Shown here piece by piece: positions 8,198 through 17,848 of a stretch of 64,000 bases of DNA (position 1 is its first letter; every line of letters begins with the position of its first letter). The notes under the pieces are model-generated. The model searched no databases, was not told the DNA's origin, and was given only the letters and a program-made list of their open reading frames with translations. The stretch comes from Clostridia bacterium (GTDB lineage: Bacteria > Bacillota > Clostridia > Lachnospirales > Lachnospiraceae): NCBI GenBank assembly GCA_910574255.1, contig CAJTAK010000013.1, positions 51,722 to 115,721 on the forward strand, read 5' to 3'. Position numbers and translations under genes: made by a program.

Positions 8198-9646
8198 TTA
8201 ATGAAGCTCTTTTAGAACCTCCAGGACAAATTCATATACACGTTTTACGGAAGAAATGCTCAGGCGCTCCTTAGGCGTGTGAATATCATACATATTCGGA
8301 CCGATGGAAACACAGTCCAGACCTTTGAGCTTTCCGCTGAAAATGCCGCACTCCAAACCGGCGTGAATGGCCTCTACCTGGGGTTTTTCCCCATACAGCT
8401 TTTCATAAATCCTTACCATAGTATCCCGAAGGACAGAATCCTTCTTGTATTCCCATCCGGGATAGGAGCCGGTTTCCTCATAGGTTCCTCCCAGAAATTC
8501 CACGCAGTGACGAAGCCTGCTCCCCAGAGCTTCCTTTTCTGTCTCTACAGAGCTTCTCACACTGAAAACCAGATAAGCTTCCTCCTCCATAAGCTTTAAG
8601 GTTCCCAGATTCAAAGAAGTCTGCACCAAATCCGGAATCTCCATGCTGTTCCTCTGAACGCCATTCGGAACCATGTGCAGAAGATAAAGCAGCTTCGACG
8701 CACTTTCCGCTTTCAAAGCCTTTCCCTTTTTTCTTCCCTCTGCTTCAAAGGAAACGGTAACTTCCGGATCACTTGAGGAATATTCTTTCTTATAAACAGC
8801 ATCCCATTTTCTTAGTGCCTCTGTAAGTTGTTTCTCCTTATCCCCGCCTATATAGATCTGAGCTTCCGTTCTGCGTGGAATCGCATTGTCCATCAAGCCG
8901 CCGTCTAAAGCGCCAAGCCGAAAATCCAATTCACGGGAAAGCTCACAGAGCAGCCGTCCCATCAAAATATTGGAATTTCCGCGCTCTTTGTGAATCTCCA
9001 TGCCCGAATGTCCGCCCAAAAGGCCCTCCACTGCAATCCGGAAGCTTAGACCTTCTACAGCCTCATATGCCGCAGGCAGAATGCACTTGCTCCGCATACC
9101 CCCTGCACAGCTTACAGTAAAAATTCCTTCCAGCTCCGAATCAATATTAATCAGGCGCTTTCCCTGAAGACTGCTCATATCCATAGCATTTGCGCCTAAG
9201 AGCCCTATCTCCTCATCTGTGGTAAACACACACTCCAATCTGGGATGCGCAATAGACTCATCATCCAAAATTGCAAGAGCCATGGCAACTGCAATTCCGT
9301 CATCGCCGCCCAGAGTGGTTCCGTTAGCCGAAAGCAAATCCCCCTCCACTATGAGATCTAATCCATCCTTCGCAAAGTCTATGGGATTATCTGCTTCCTT
9401 CTCACAGACCATATCCAGATGTCCCTGAAGAATCACCGTAGGCGCATCCTCATAGCCTGCGGAGGCTTCCTTCACAATCACTGCATTCCATGCCTCATCC
9501 TGCCATGCAGTCAGTCTATGCTCCTTCGCAAATTCCATGCAGTAGTCGCTGGCACCTTTTGTATTGCCGGATCCATGGGGAATGGCGCACAGTTCCTCAA
9601 AATACCGAAATACTTTCTTCGGTTCAAGATTTATTAATTTGCTCAT
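8198..9646 (-). CDS. pepD: Aminoacyl-histidine dipeptidase (PepD, M20 family)
   Basis: A 482-residue M20C zinc dipeptidase, the full family length. Metal-binding motifs visible are QGHLDMVCEK (His-Asp), NGTTLGGDDGIAVA (bridging Asp), TTDEEIGLLGA (catalytic and metal-binding Glu), the dimerisation-domain GGHSG and the C-terminal IHAGLECGIF. It hydrolyses Xaa-His and other dipeptides in the cytoplasm. The start at 9646 (MSKLINLEPKKVF) is chosen because AGGAGG sits 6 bases upstream; the in-frame ATG at 9667 is earlier and has no such site. The gene diverges from the YlbJ-like gene with only 25 bases between starts. Confidence 0.95.
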   Translation of the reverse strand: MSKLINLEPKKVFRYFEELCAIPHGSGNTKGASDYCMEFAKEHRLTAWQDEAWNAVIVKEASAGYEDAPTVILQGHLDMVCEKEADNPIDFAKDGLDLIVEGDLLSANGTTLGGDDGIAVAMALAILDDESIAHPRLECVFTTDEEIGLLGANAMDMSSLQGKRLINIDSELEGIFTVSCAGGMRSKCILPAAYEAVEGLSFRIAVEGLLGGHSGMEIHKERGNSNILMGRLLCELSRELDFRLGALDGGLMDNAIPRRTEAQIYIGGDKEKQLTEALRKWDAVYKKEYSSSDPEVTVSFEAEGRKKGKALKAESASKLLYLLHMVPNGVQRNSMEIPDLVQTSLNLGTLKLMEEEAYLVFSVRSSVETEKEALGSRLRHCVEFLGGTYEETGSYPGWEYKKDSVLRDTMVRIYEKLYGEKPQVEAIHAGLECGIFSGKLKGLDCVSIGPNMYDIHTPKERLSISSVKRVYEFVLEVLKELH

Positions 9647-9671
9647 AAGCTGCCTCCTGTCTTTCATATAT

Positions 9672-10610
9672 ATGAATATGATGAAAAAAATACTTTATTT
9701 CTCCGTAATATTGATATTGCTGGCGTTCCTTCTCCTAGACCCGGTTCATGGAGTAGCTGCCTCAAAAGCAGGGCTTATGCTGTGGTTCCACACTCTGGTA
9801 CCTACCCTTCTGCCTTTTTTGATCCTGTCCAATCTTCTCATAGCCATAGACGGAATTGCATACCTGACGCGCTTCCTCTATCCTGTCCTCCACAGGCTCT
9901 TTGGCTGTTCCAGAAACGGCTGCTTCTGCCTTGCCGCCGGCTTTCTGTGCGGATATCCCATCGGTGCCAAGCTTGCAGGGGATCTGGTACGGGAAGGGCG
10001 CATCACCCTAGAGGAAGGAAATTACCTTCTTACCTTCTGCAATAATGCAAGCCCGGCCTTTCTTGCAGGCTATTGCCTGACGGATTCCTTAAAAACTCCG
10101 GAGCTTCTGCTTCCTACTCTGATGCTGGTCTATGGCGTTCCCCTCCTGTTAGCTCTTTTTTCCCGTCGAGGAAGAAGCTTTGAAAATCTGACCGCAGAAA
10201 ATAAGACATCCCGATCTCAAATCAGCTTCAAAATCGTAGATGTCTGTATGATGAACGGACTGGAAAGTATTCTGAAGCTTGGGTGTTATATCATCCTGTT
10301 TTCCATGCTGGCAAGACTTCTGATACGGATCCCCTGTCCGTCTTCCTCTGTAACCTACCTGAGTGTGGGACTTCTGGAAATGACCAATGGGATTGCTCTG
10401 GTTACATCCGATCTGTCCCTTCCGGTTCTTATGCGGTATCTCTCTGTTCTGTGCTTTCTCTCCTTTGGAGGGCTCTCCGGCGCTGCCCAGACGGAAAGCA
10501 TGATCCTGGACAGCGGTTTATCATTTTGGAACTATCTCAAAGCAAAGCTTTTGACAACCGCCTTTGTTGTCTGTCTTGCTGCGGGGTATTTCATTCTTCC
10601 AGGTCACTGA
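9672..10610 (+). CDS. ylbJ: YlbJ-like sporulation membrane protein (nucleoside-recognition domain)
   Basis: A 312-residue integral membrane protein with about eight hydrophobic segments. It shows the family's signatures LVPTLLPFLILSNLLI, CGYPIGAKLAGDLVREGRI and LTFCNNASPAFLAGY. B. subtilis YlbJ is a mother-cell sporulation protein of about 400 residues, so this copy is on the short side. Three ATGs (9672, 9678, 9681) could start it and none has a clear ribosome binding site, which is unusual here; the upstream extension would overlap pepD on the other strand. The last 20 bases overlap the end of the convergent coiled-coil gene. Confidence 0.8.
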   Translation: MNMMKKILYFSVILILLAFLLLDPVHGVAASKAGLMLWFHTLVPTLLPFLILSNLLIAIDGIAYLTRFLYPVLHRLFGCSRNGCFCLAAGFLCGYPIGAKLAGDLVREGRITLEEGNYLLTFCNNASPAFLAGYCLTDSLKTPELLLPTLMLVYGVPLLLALFSRRGRSFENLTAENKTSRSQISFKIVDVCMMNGLESILKLGCYIILFSMLARLLIRIPCPSSSVTYLSVGLLEMTNGIALVTSDLSLPVLMRYLSVLCFLSFGGLSGAAQTESMILDSGLSFWNYLKAKLLTTAFVVCLAAGYFILPGH

Positions 10611-11163
10611 GATCCTCTTCATTCAGGGCCGGCGCCAGCTCATTGCGGTTATTAGCCAGAATATCGCTGAAACTGCGTAAGGACCCCATCATACTCTCAT
10701 ACTTTGCCATATGGCTTTCCATAGTCTTATGAATCAGGTTTTGGAGATTGCCAAGCATATCATCTGTATAGTGCATGGCCTGCATCCGAAAATTGTTGGC
10801 CTCTATGGTTGCCGCATCCAGCTTCCGCTGAGCCTCCGCCTCCGCCGCTGCCATAATCTCATTTGCCTGAATATACGCCTGCTGCATGATCTCGTGCTCG
10901 TTGATCAGCTCGGAGGTATGTATATTCGCCTCCTTGATAATGGCATCCGCCTTTGCCTGTGCATCCGCAAGGATAGCATCCCGGTTGGCAAGTACCTTCT
11001 GATATCGCTTTATCTCCTCCGGGGTCTTCATTCTAAGCTCCCGAAGAAGTTCCTCGATCTCTTCTTTATTTACAATGATATTGGTCTTCGATAATGTCTG
11101 CGGCTTGCAGCCATCAATATACTCCTCAATTTCTTCAATAATCTGTTCGATTTTGCTGCTCAT
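10591..11163 (-). CDS. Coiled-coil protein, DivIVA-like or V-ATPase-subunit-H-like
   Basis: A 190-residue, highly charged, almost entirely helical protein (ADAQAKADAIIKEANIHTSELINEHEIMQQAY...). Its alanine- and glutamate-rich heptads resemble the C-terminal coiled coil of DivIVA or subunit H/E of ATPases, and proteins of this type in Clostridia often carry such annotations. No enzymatic motif is visible. The start at 11163 has AAGGAG 9 bases upstream. It lies downstream of coaD in the same direction. A role at the membrane or division site is only a suggestion. Confidence 0.75.
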   Translation of the reverse strand: MSSKIEQIIEEIEEYIDGCKPQTLSKTNIIVNKEEIEELLRELRMKTPEEIKRYQKVLANRDAILADAQAKADAIIKEANIHTSELINEHEIMQQAYIQANEIMAAAEAEAQRKLDAATIEANNFRMQAMHYTDDMLGNLQNLIHKTMESHMAKYESMMGSLRSFSDILANNRNELAPALNEEDLSDLEE

Positions 11164-11248
11164 GCTTGCTCTCCTTTTCAAGATCTATGCCTCTGTTCCT
11201 TCTAACCAGCGGCACCCTTCTCACTGAAAACTCGGGTCTTATACTAGC

Positions 11249-11740
11249 TTACCCCTTTGGCAATATTTCCATCCGCTCCTGTATCTTTTTTTCTACATAA
11301 GGAGGTACAAAGGCAGAAATATTGCCTCCAAAGCCTGCCACCTCTTTTACGGTTGTAGAGCTTAGATAAGCATACTCCAAGCTGGTTGTCAGGAATATGG
11401 TATCCAGATCCGGACTCATAATCCGGTTAGTCTGTGCCATCTGAAGCTCGTAATCAAAATCGGTAATGGCCCTTAATCCCCGGACAATTACACGAGCCTC
11501 ACACTCTTTTGCAAATTCTACTAACAGCCCTGTAAAGGATCTGATTTTCACGTTTGGGTATTCCTTTGTTACTTCTTCTAACATCTTAACACGTTCTTCC
11601 ACAGAAAACAACGGAGATTTTGCACGATTATTCAAAACACCCACTACCAGTTCCTCCACAACCCGGGAGGCACGCACAATAATGTCCAGATGTCCGAAGG
11701 TTACCGGATCAAAGCTTCCTGCATAAATTGCTCTTACCAT
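11249..11740 (-). CDS. coaD: Pantetheine-phosphate adenylyltransferase
   Basis: A 163-residue CoaD that transfers AMP to 4'-phosphopantetheine, the fourth step of coenzyme A synthesis. It has the nucleotidyltransferase motif [16 protein letters not shown] with the family's conserved His-containing loop, the [16 protein letters not shown] segment and the closing motif [16 protein letters not shown] (usually written as the ISST motif). The start at 11740 (MVRAIYAG) is at the family N-terminus, 8 bases after an AGGAG. RsmD ends two bases upstream, the common rsmD-coaD pairing of Firmicutes. Confidence 0.97.
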   Translation of the reverse strand: MVRAIYAGSFDPVTFGHLDIIVRASRVVEELVVGVLNNRAKSPLFSVEERVKMLEEVTKEYPNVKIRSFTGLLVEFAKECEARVIVRGLRAITDFDYELQMAQTNRIMSPDLDTIFLTTSLEYAYLSSTTVKEVAGFGGNISAFVPPYVEKKIQERMEILPKG

Positions 11741-11742
11741 CC

Positions 11743-12297
11743 TTATCTCCTGTATCTTAAAAATAAATGCTGATTCGTCTTGTAATTTTTTATCTTCCAC
11801 GGGGCAAAGCCGCTGTCCTCTATCCAGTCCATATCACTGTCCTTCGAGGTCTCCAGTATCACCATAGTATCTTCATTCACCAGTGAAGAATCACGAAGAA
11901 CCGCCAATACCTGCTGCTCCAGCCCCTGATTGTAGGGGGGATCCAAAAAAATGATGTCAAATGCAGGCTCCCCCTTAAGCTCATAAAGGGCAGCCACAGC
12001 ATCCTTAAACAGCACCCTTGCCCGATCGGAAAGTCTGGTAAAGGAAAGATTGTCCTTTACACAGGCCAATGCCTTTTTTTGGTTTTCTACAAAAACAGCC
12101 TCTTTAGCCCCTCTGCTTAGAGCTTCGATACCGATGGAACCGCTGCCCGCAAACAGATCCAGAAACCGGCAGCCGGGAATATCCTGCTGAATCATATTGA
12201 ACAATGTTTCCTTAATGCGATCTGTGGTTGGACGGGTACTCAGCCCCTCAATGCATTTCAGAGGAAGGCTTCTGGCCGTTCCGGCAATCACTCTCAC
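11743..12297 (-). CDS. rsmD: 16S rRNA (guanine(966)-N(2))-methyltransferase RsmD
   Basis: A 184-residue protein starting [15 protein letters not shown], with [15 protein letters not shown], the SAM-binding [20 protein letters not shown] and the catalytic DPPYNQG motif. This is the standard RsmD layout; the enzyme methylates G966 of 16S rRNA. Length is normal. It directly precedes coaD and follows proA by four bases, so the three genes are probably one transcript. Confidence 0.96.
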   Translation of the reverse strand: MRVIAGTARSLPLKCIEGLSTRPTTDRIKETLFNMIQQDIPGCRFLDLFAGSGSIGIEALSRGAKEAVFVENQKKALACVKDNLSFTRLSDRARVLFKDAVAALYELKGEPAFDIIFLDPPYNQGLEQQVLAVLRDSSLVNEDTMVILETSKDSDMDWIEDSGFAPWKIKNYKTNQHLFLRYRR

Positions 12298-12301
12298 AAG
12301 C

Positions 12302-13546
12302 TTACCCCCTTATCTGTCCTGTTCCGTAAATCTCATATTTGTAGGAAGTGAGAGCTTCCAGTCCCATAGGACCTCTGGCATGAAGCTTCTGCGTGCTGAT
12401 CCCAATCTCCGCTCCAAAGCCAAACTCAAAACCATCCGTAAACCGGGTGGATGCATTGACATAGACTGCCGCTGCGTCCACTTCCCTTAAAAACTGCTCT
12501 CCATGAGCCTTGTCCTCTGTAATAATGGCTTCTGAATGCCCGGTATTGTAATGGTTAATATGGGCAATGGCCTCCGAGATGCTGTCCACAATTTTCACAG
12601 AAAGAATGTAGTCCAGATACTCAGCTCCCCAATCTTCCTCTGCAGCCTCTTTCATGGATACCACAGCCCTGGCCCTGTCATCTCCCCGAAGCTCCACCTG
12701 TTTTTCCTCCAGTTTTTGGGCAAGCATGGGAAGAAAAGCATCCTTCACCTTCTCATGAACCACCAGAGATTCACAGGAATTGCACACGCCAATACGCTGA
12801 GTCTTTGCATTGAAAACAATCCTAGCTGCCATATCCAGGTCTGCTGCCTCATCTACATAAATATGACAATTGCCTGATCCTGTCTCAATCACAGGAATGG
12901 TACTGTTCTGAACTACTGCGGCAATAAGGCCTGAACTTCCTCTTGGAATCAGCACATCAACATAGCGGTTCAGCTTCATAAAGGCTGCCGCTGTCTCCCT
13001 GCTGGTATCTTCCAAAATAGAAATGGCGGCAGCCGGACAGTCACATGCCAAAAGTGTCTCCCTTAAGACTTCTACAATGGTTTGGTTGGAATTCAGGGCA
13101 TCGCTTCCGCCCCGAAGCACCACCGCATTGCCTGTCTTAAAGCAAAGGCCAAAGGCATCTGCCGTCACATTGGGCCTGGCTTCATAGATAATTCCGACAA
13201 CCCCCAGGGGCACACGTACCTGACGAATCTTAAGTCCATTGGGCGGTGTGTGCTCCTTCATCACCTGACCAACCGGGTCCGGCAATGCTGCAATCTGTAC
13301 AAGTCCCTCTGCCATGCCCGCTATCCGCTCCGGCGTCAGCAAAAGCCGATCCAGAAGTCCGGCTTTCATACCCTTTCCCCGTCCTCTGGCCATATCCTTC
13401 TCATTTGCCGCAAGTATCCGCTTTGTATGCTTTACCAGCTCTGCCGCTGCCTGCTTTAAAACCTGATTCTTTTTCTCTTCTGACAGGGTACGAAGAAAGG
13501 GCTCCGCCTCCTTTGCCTGCTGTCCAATCTGCTCCAATAACATCAT
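12302..13546 (-). CDS. proA: Glutamate-5-semialdehyde dehydrogenase
   Basis: A 414-residue ProA, full length. It has the aldehyde-dehydrogenase-like cofactor segment ([24 protein letters not shown]), the GGSDALNSN loop and the active-site cysteine within [17 protein letters not shown]. It reduces glutamyl-5-phosphate to glutamate semialdehyde in proline synthesis. ProB is not in the window, so the gene is separated from its usual partner and placed instead in a mixed housekeeping block between a cyclo-ligase and rsmD. Confidence 0.97.
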   Translation of the reverse strand: MMLLEQIGQQAKEAEPFLRTLSEEKKNQVLKQAAAELVKHTKRILAANEKDMARGRGKGMKAGLLDRLLLTPERIAGMAEGLVQIAALPDPVGQVMKEHTPPNGLKIRQVRVPLGVVGIIYEARPNVTADAFGLCFKTGNAVVLRGGSDALNSNQTIVEVLRETLLACDCPAAAISILEDTSRETAAAFMKLNRYVDVLIPRGSSGLIAAVVQNSTIPVIETGSGNCHIYVDEAADLDMAARIVFNAKTQRIGVCNSCESLVVHEKVKDAFLPMLAQKLEEKQVELRGDDRARAVVSMKEAAEEDWGAEYLDYILSVKIVDSISEAIAHINHYNTGHSEAIITEDKAHGEQFLREVDAAAVYVNASTRFTDGFEFGFGAEIGISTQKLHARGPMGLEALTSYKYEIYGTGQIRG

Positions 13547-13571
13547 AATAATTCTCCCATTTTCAGTTCCG

Positions 13572-14147
13572 TTATGTAAGTACTCTCTGCTCTGTCACTA
13601 CCTTTTGGGGCCGAATATCAAATTCTTCAAAGGGAACTTCCTCTTTCACCTGAAATTCAAAGGCCAGCGCAACCGTAATAAGTCCCGGATGCTTTTCCAG
13701 AAACCGATCGTAAAAGCCTCCTCCGTACCCTACCCTGTGCCTCCGGGGATCAAACGCCACACCCGGCATCAAAAGCAGAGCATCCTCTGCTTCTGCCGCC
13801 TCGCCCTCCCTGGGCTCCTGAATACCAAAGCTTCCCTCCTCCAGGTCCTCTTCAAAGGAGGTAATATAGTAAAACCGCATCTCCTGTCCCTGAACCTTCG
13901 GCACTGCCACACGCTTTCCCTCTGCCCATGCCGAACGAATGAGATCCCGTGTCTCTACCTCATGTTTACAGTCCATATAGGCATAAAGAATCTCTGCCTT
14001 CTGATACTCTGAAAGCTTCAAAACCTGTTCCGTTACAGACCGGCTCATTGCATGAATCTCATCATCCGTTCGGGCTTTTCGAAGCTCTCGGATCTCCTTT
14101 CGCAGCAGATTCTTCTCTTCTTTTCTGTCAATATCTTTTTTTTGCAT
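13572..14147 (-). CDS. 5-formyltetrahydrofolate cyclo-ligase
   Basis: A roughly 191-residue enzyme that converts 5-formyl-THF to methenyl-THF using ATP. The motif [26 protein letters not shown] with the GYGGGFYD nucleotide-binding loop is diagnostic. Two starts compete: ATG 14147, with a GAGG 5 bases upstream, and ATG 14180, which overlaps the DUF896 stop as ATGA and could be coupled. I chose 14147 because of its binding site and because it gives the more usual length. Confidence 0.93.
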   Translation of the reverse strand: MQKKDIDRKEEKNLLRKEIRELRKARTDDEIHAMSRSVTEQVLKLSEYQKAEILYAYMDCKHEVETRDLIRSAWAEGKRVAVPKVQGQEMRFYYITSFEEDLEEGSFGIQEPREGEAAEAEDALLLMPGVAFDPRRHRVGYGGGFYDRFLEKHPGLITVALAFEFQVKEEVPFEEFDIRPQKVVTEQRVLT

Positions 14148-14176
14148 CTTTTCCTCTTTCTGACACACCTGATGCG

Positions 14177-14410
14177 TCATTTTGCAGATTTGGAAGTTTT
14201 GCTTCCAAACCTGTCTCCCAGATTGGTAATGCTTCCATCTGCTTCCTTAATATCAATACGGTCCAGCTGACCGCGAAGATTCATCCGAACTGCCTCAATA
14301 TATTCCCGGCGAAGCTCTGCCTGCTCCTGCTTCTCCGCCTCCGTGAGGCCCTCCGCCTTGGAGCGATGATAAAGCTCATTGATCCGGGCTATCTTCTTCT
14401 CATCCATCAT
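14177..14410 (-). CDS. DUF896 domain-containing protein (YnzC/UPF0291 family)
   Basis: A 77-residue small protein, MMDEKKIARINELYHRSKAE then LTEAEKQEQAELRREYIEAVR, which is the helical hairpin of the DUF896 family. It has a RNA-binding-looking basic C-terminus (LGDRFGSKTSKSAK). Function is not established; B. subtilis YnzC is a short two-helix cytosolic protein. The start at 14410 has AAGGAGG 9 bases upstream; the earlier in-frame ATG at 14449 lacks one. It leads the block cyclo-ligase-proA-rsmD-coaD. Confidence 0.92.
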   Translation of the reverse strand: MMDEKKIARINELYHRSKAEGLTEAEKQEQAELRREYIEAVRMNLRGQLDRIDIKEADGSITNLGDRFGSKTSKSAK

Positions 14411-14454
14411 CTTAAGTTTCCTCCTTTTTAAGTTGCTGCGCAACAGCACTAAAG

Positions 14455-14546
14455 GGTAAAGTCACTTCAGCGCACACCTATGAGAGAAACTTTCATTCGA
14501 AAGTGCACTCATGAAAGTTCCTCTCGTGCGCTTTCGCAACTTTACC
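14455..14546. repeat. Long imperfect inverted repeat between DUF896 and patatin genes
   Basis: A 92-base hairpin in the gap between two same-strand genes. The outer arms are GGTAAAGT (14455-14462) and ACTTTACC (14539-14546), then GCGCAC against GTGCGC, then GAGAG-AACTTTCAT against ATGAAAGTT-CTCTC around a 14-base loop. It follows the patatin stop by about 40 bases on the minus strand but has no clear U-run, so it is a poor intrinsic terminator. A small palindromic element (MITE or REP type) or a leader structure for the DUF896 gene are the alternatives. It is separate from the small GTTGC/GCAAC dyad at 14433-14445. Confidence 0.6.
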
Positions 14547-14585
14547 GTCCAGCAGAAAATATTTCTGTCAAACACTTGACATTTC

Positions 14586-15455
14586 TTAGCTGGACTTATC
14601 TGGATCCCAGCCCAGATAGCTTACAGCCTTAGAAAATATATCCTCTGCATATTCATAACCATGGTTATAGAAAGCAGTCAGCACTGCCACATCATCCTCT
14701 GTATTCTTCACCACCGGAACCTGGGGCCGAATCACAAATACCCGCCCCCTGCTTTCCAACTCTTCTAAAAGCTCCATGGTTCGGTTGTAATAGTAAGCCC
14801 GGTTCTTAATAGCCCGAATCAGATAGGGATACTTCTGGTACATAATCCTTGCTATCCGAAGGGACTTTCTGGCCGGCGGCTTCCGGTAACCCTCCTGTCT
14901 GGTGAGAATTACAATGTTTTTCTTCACCCCGTCATAAAGAGCCTTTCGGATAGGAATGGAATCTGCCACGCCTCCGTCCAGCATGGGAATCCCGTCTACT
15001 TCCACCATGGGCGAGACCACAGGAAGACTGGAGGATGCCCGGCAGACTGTCATAAGCCTTGCCCTATCTCTGTCTTCCGTAAGATAAGCCGCCTTTCCTG
15101 TAAGACAATTGGTCGCTGTCAAGATGCAGGTCTGTCCCGAAGAAAAATAGGTATCATAATCAAAAGGTATAATTTTATTAGGAAATACATCAAAAATCAA
15201 ATCCATATTAAAAAGGCTGTGGTTCCGAACCAAATATTTCAGCCCCACATAGCTGCCGGCCTCCAAAAAGTCGATGGTACAGGTTTTCATTCTTCCCGGC
15301 TGATGGGATACATAATCTACTGCATTGCAGGCACCGGCTGACACGCCAATCACATAGGGCAGATACAGCTTCTGTTCCATAAAGTAATCCAGCACTCCTG
15401 CCGTGAATACGCCTCTGGTTCCGCCGCCCTCCAATATCATTCCTGCTCGTTTCAT
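14586..15455 (-). CDS. Patatin-like phospholipase family protein
   Basis: A 289-residue serine hydrolase of the patatin/RssA class. The oxyanion-hole motif is GMILEGGGTRGVFTAGVLDYF, the nucleophile motif GxSxG is GVSAGACNAV, and the second catalytic residue is the Asp in MLDGGVADSIPI. It probably hydrolyses an acyl ester; the natural substrate is not known. The start at 15455 (MKRAGMILEGG) follows a GGAGG 10 bases upstream, and the longer frame from 15521 adds only low-complexity residues. Confidence 0.92.
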   Translation of the reverse strand: MKRAGMILEGGGTRGVFTAGVLDYFMEQKLYLPYVIGVSAGACNAVDYVSHQPGRMKTCTIDFLEAGSYVGLKYLVRNHSLFNMDLIFDVFPNKIIPFDYDTYFSSGQTCILTATNCLTGKAAYLTEDRDRARLMTVCRASSSLPVVSPMVEVDGIPMLDGGVADSIPIRKALYDGVKKNIVILTRQEGYRKPPARKSLRIARIMYQKYPYLIRAIKNRAYYYNRTMELLEELESRGRVFVIRPQVPVVKNTEDDVAVLTAFYNHGYEYAEDIFSKAVSYLGWDPDKSS

Positions 15456-15571
15456 CTCACATACGCCTCCAATAATTAAAGGCCAAAGCCCTGGTCTGTC
15501 CATGCCCGAGTAATCTGCCATGGGTATATGAACACTTCTAATTTACACCATAACCAAAAGAATAGCAAGTT

Positions 15572-16021
15572 TTAACTGGAGTAATTCTCCAAAAAATCAT
15601 AAAGCTCGCCTTTTCCGGAAAGCCTTTTTCCCCTTCGCACCTCTTCCTTAAGTTCCTCCGGAAGAGCCTCCATGATAATCTCCGTCTCATCATAAAGGGT
15701 CTTCCTATCCTCAAGGTAGATATTTACATAACCTTCCTCTTCCATCAGATAATAAACCTCTTTTTCAGTATCCGCCTGAACTGCATCCGCTTCTGCAGCT
15801 GCCTCCTGCCGGTATTCCTCCCACTCGCTTTTTTCCTTTTCCATCTGTACCAAATCTTCGCCGCAAGCCCAGAGTTCCTCCTTAAGCGGCTGGGCTATGG
15901 GGGCTTTGAGATGCATTTGTTCCTCCGCCAGAGCCTTTTCCGAATACAGAGAACCCGAATAATAAGCCAGTCCTCCCAGAATCCCTATGGTCAGAAGACC
16001 TGCAATGATCCTCTTTGTCAT
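15572..16021 (-). CDS. Hypothetical single-pass membrane protein
   Basis: A 149-residue protein with one N-terminal hydrophobic segment (TKRIIAGLLTIGILGGLAYY, residues 2-21) and an acidic, helix-rich remainder (LKEELWACGEDLVQMEKEKSEW...). The start at 16021 is fixed by AAGGAGG 8 bases upstream. I recognise no family. The topology suggests a membrane anchor with a coiled extracytoplasmic part. It stands between SpoVB-like and patatin genes on the same strand. Confidence 0.72.
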   Translation of the reverse strand: MTKRIIAGLLTIGILGGLAYYSGSLYSEKALAEEQMHLKAPIAQPLKEELWACGEDLVQMEKEKSEWEEYRQEAAAEADAVQADTEKEVYYLMEEEGYVNIYLEDRKTLYDETEIIMEALPEELKEEVRRGKRLSGKGELYDFLENYSS

Positions 16022-16145
16022 AAAAAAATCCTCCTTATTGTCCACGCACATCCCCGAAAAGGGCTATGACAACAGCATTTTTTGCTATTTTCCATAGTAT
16101 GGACAAAAAAGGAAGATCTTATAAAGCTTTACATGAAAACACCTG

Positions 16146-17816
16146 TCAAAGAAGGCGCATTTTTTTCAATATTCTTACAAGTACATGGCCCTTCGGAAAA
16201 GCCCGAAGCTCTTTCTCTGTAATTCCCCGAAGAAGCAGCATAAAAAATCCATAGATAAAAACAGCCAGAACAATACATACCAGAGCTGTGGGACGAGGGC
16301 CTATGAGCTCCTCTAAAGACATGGAAAGCAGCCAGCATGAAAGCCCCATAATGGTCGCAGATACTATAGGAATCAAAAAAGTACGCACCAACTCCTGCCG
16401 ATACCTAAGATGCTTTCGAATTGCCAGTCCATTCAAAATACACATCATCACTGCAAAAAACAGATAGGAAATAACCACGCCATAAATGTGCAGCTTAAAT
16501 ACTTGAACCAGTACCACCATCAACCCCAGATGAAGCACCAATGAAATCAAAGCATTGCGCACAGGAATCTGCATCTTATCAATTCCCTGCAAAATTCCGT
16601 TGGTCAGGGTAGACAAGCCATAGAAAATCACAGCCATGGAGCCTGCTATAAATAGCTTTGGCGCAATGGGATCTGTATTCCAGGAAAGCAGGTTTAGAAT
16701 CGGTTCTGCCAGAGCCGTAAGCCCAAAGGCACTGGGAATGCAGATAAACATCACCATGCGGATGGCCCCATCCGTCTTTTTGCGCATCTCTTTGCAGCTT
16801 CCTTCCATCCGTGCCCGGGTGAGAGCCGGAATGGTTGAAGCCGACAGGGCGGATGCTACAGCAATGGGTACATTGGTCAGCAGCTTGTATTTTCCCACAT
16901 AGATTCCCCAATAAACCTCAACCGTAGATTTTTCTACTTCCTGCACATCCAGCATCAGATATTTGAAAAGCCCCTGATCCAGAACACCACTGATATTATA
17001 GACTGCTGTACTCAAAATAACCGGAACAACGGTCAGTATCAGAAGCCTGAAAATTGCTCCGTAGCTCTCCCTGCGTCCTGTGCGATCCCGGCGCATCTGC
17101 CGCTGCAGCACACGATTGTACATGAGCATTACAAGGATCAGAAAAATAAGGCCTGCAAGAGCCCCCATACTGGTTCCCAGCGTGCTCCCTGCCGCCCCAT
17201 AGATAGGACCGCTTCTGCCATCCGTAATCCCGGCTTTTTCATCTAAGGATACGCCGTACCGGAACAAAATACTGGCCGCAGTAATGCTTACCGCCGCATT
17301 GAAAATCTGCTCAATTACCTGAGATACTGCTGTAGGCATCATGCTTCCCATGCCTTGGAAAAAGCCTCGAAGCACACCCATGACAGCAAGAAAAAATACT
17401 GCGAGAGCCAGAACCTTAAGGCTCAGCTCACTCTCCGGCGTATTCAGAAGATTTCCCGTGAAAAATCCGGCTCCCAGATAAGTGACTACAGAGCCTGCAA
17501 GCCCCACCACAAGGGCCATATACAGGGCGCCCCTGAAGATGCGGTGAGCATTCCGATACTGTCCAAGAGCCGCTTTTGCCGAAACCAGCTTGGAAACGGC
17601 AAGAGGCAGACTATAGGATGAAATCAGCAGAATAATATTATAGATCTCATAAGCCGCAGAATAATAATCATTGCCGTGATCCGTAATAATATTCGTAACC
17701 GGAAGGCGGTAGAGCATGCCAATGATCCGGCTTAAGATGGAGGCCGCTGCCAATATACTGCCCTGCATTATGTAATTGGAGCGGTTCTTCGTCTTTGTCT
17801 TTTTCTGCTTGCTCAT
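16146..17816 (-). CDS. SpoVB/YtgP-type oligosaccharide flippase (MOP superfamily)
   Basis: A 556-residue polytopic protein with about 14 hydrophobic segments after a short basic N-terminus. The opening (QGSILAAASILSRIIGMLYRLP) and DYYSAAYEIYNIILLISSYSLP are typical for the Firmicutes YtgP/SpoVB group, some members of which are lipid II flippases (MurJ function) and others spore-cortex factors. Which one this is cannot be decided by reading. Length is normal. It follows the DUF3048 gene on the same strand. Confidence 0.9.
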   Translation of the reverse strand: MSKQKKTKTKNRSNYIMQGSILAAASILSRIIGMLYRLPVTNIITDHGNDYYSAAYEIYNIILLISSYSLPLAVSKLVSAKAALGQYRNAHRIFRGALYMALVVGLAGSVVTYLGAGFFTGNLLNTPESELSLKVLALAVFFLAVMGVLRGFFQGMGSMMPTAVSQVIEQIFNAAVSITAASILFRYGVSLDEKAGITDGRSGPIYGAAGSTLGTSMGALAGLIFLILVMLMYNRVLQRQMRRDRTGRRESYGAIFRLLILTVVPVILSTAVYNISGVLDQGLFKYLMLDVQEVEKSTVEVYWGIYVGKYKLLTNVPIAVASALSASTIPALTRARMEGSCKEMRKKTDGAIRMVMFICIPSAFGLTALAEPILNLLSWNTDPIAPKLFIAGSMAVIFYGLSTLTNGILQGIDKMQIPVRNALISLVLHLGLMVVLVQVFKLHIYGVVISYLFFAVMMCILNGLAIRKHLRYRQELVRTFLIPIVSATIMGLSCWLLSMSLEELIGPRPTALVCIVLAVFIYGFFMLLLRGITEKELRAFPKGHVLVRILKKMRLL

Positions 17817-17848
17817 ATCTGCCCTTCCATCGGCATGTTGTACAAAAT

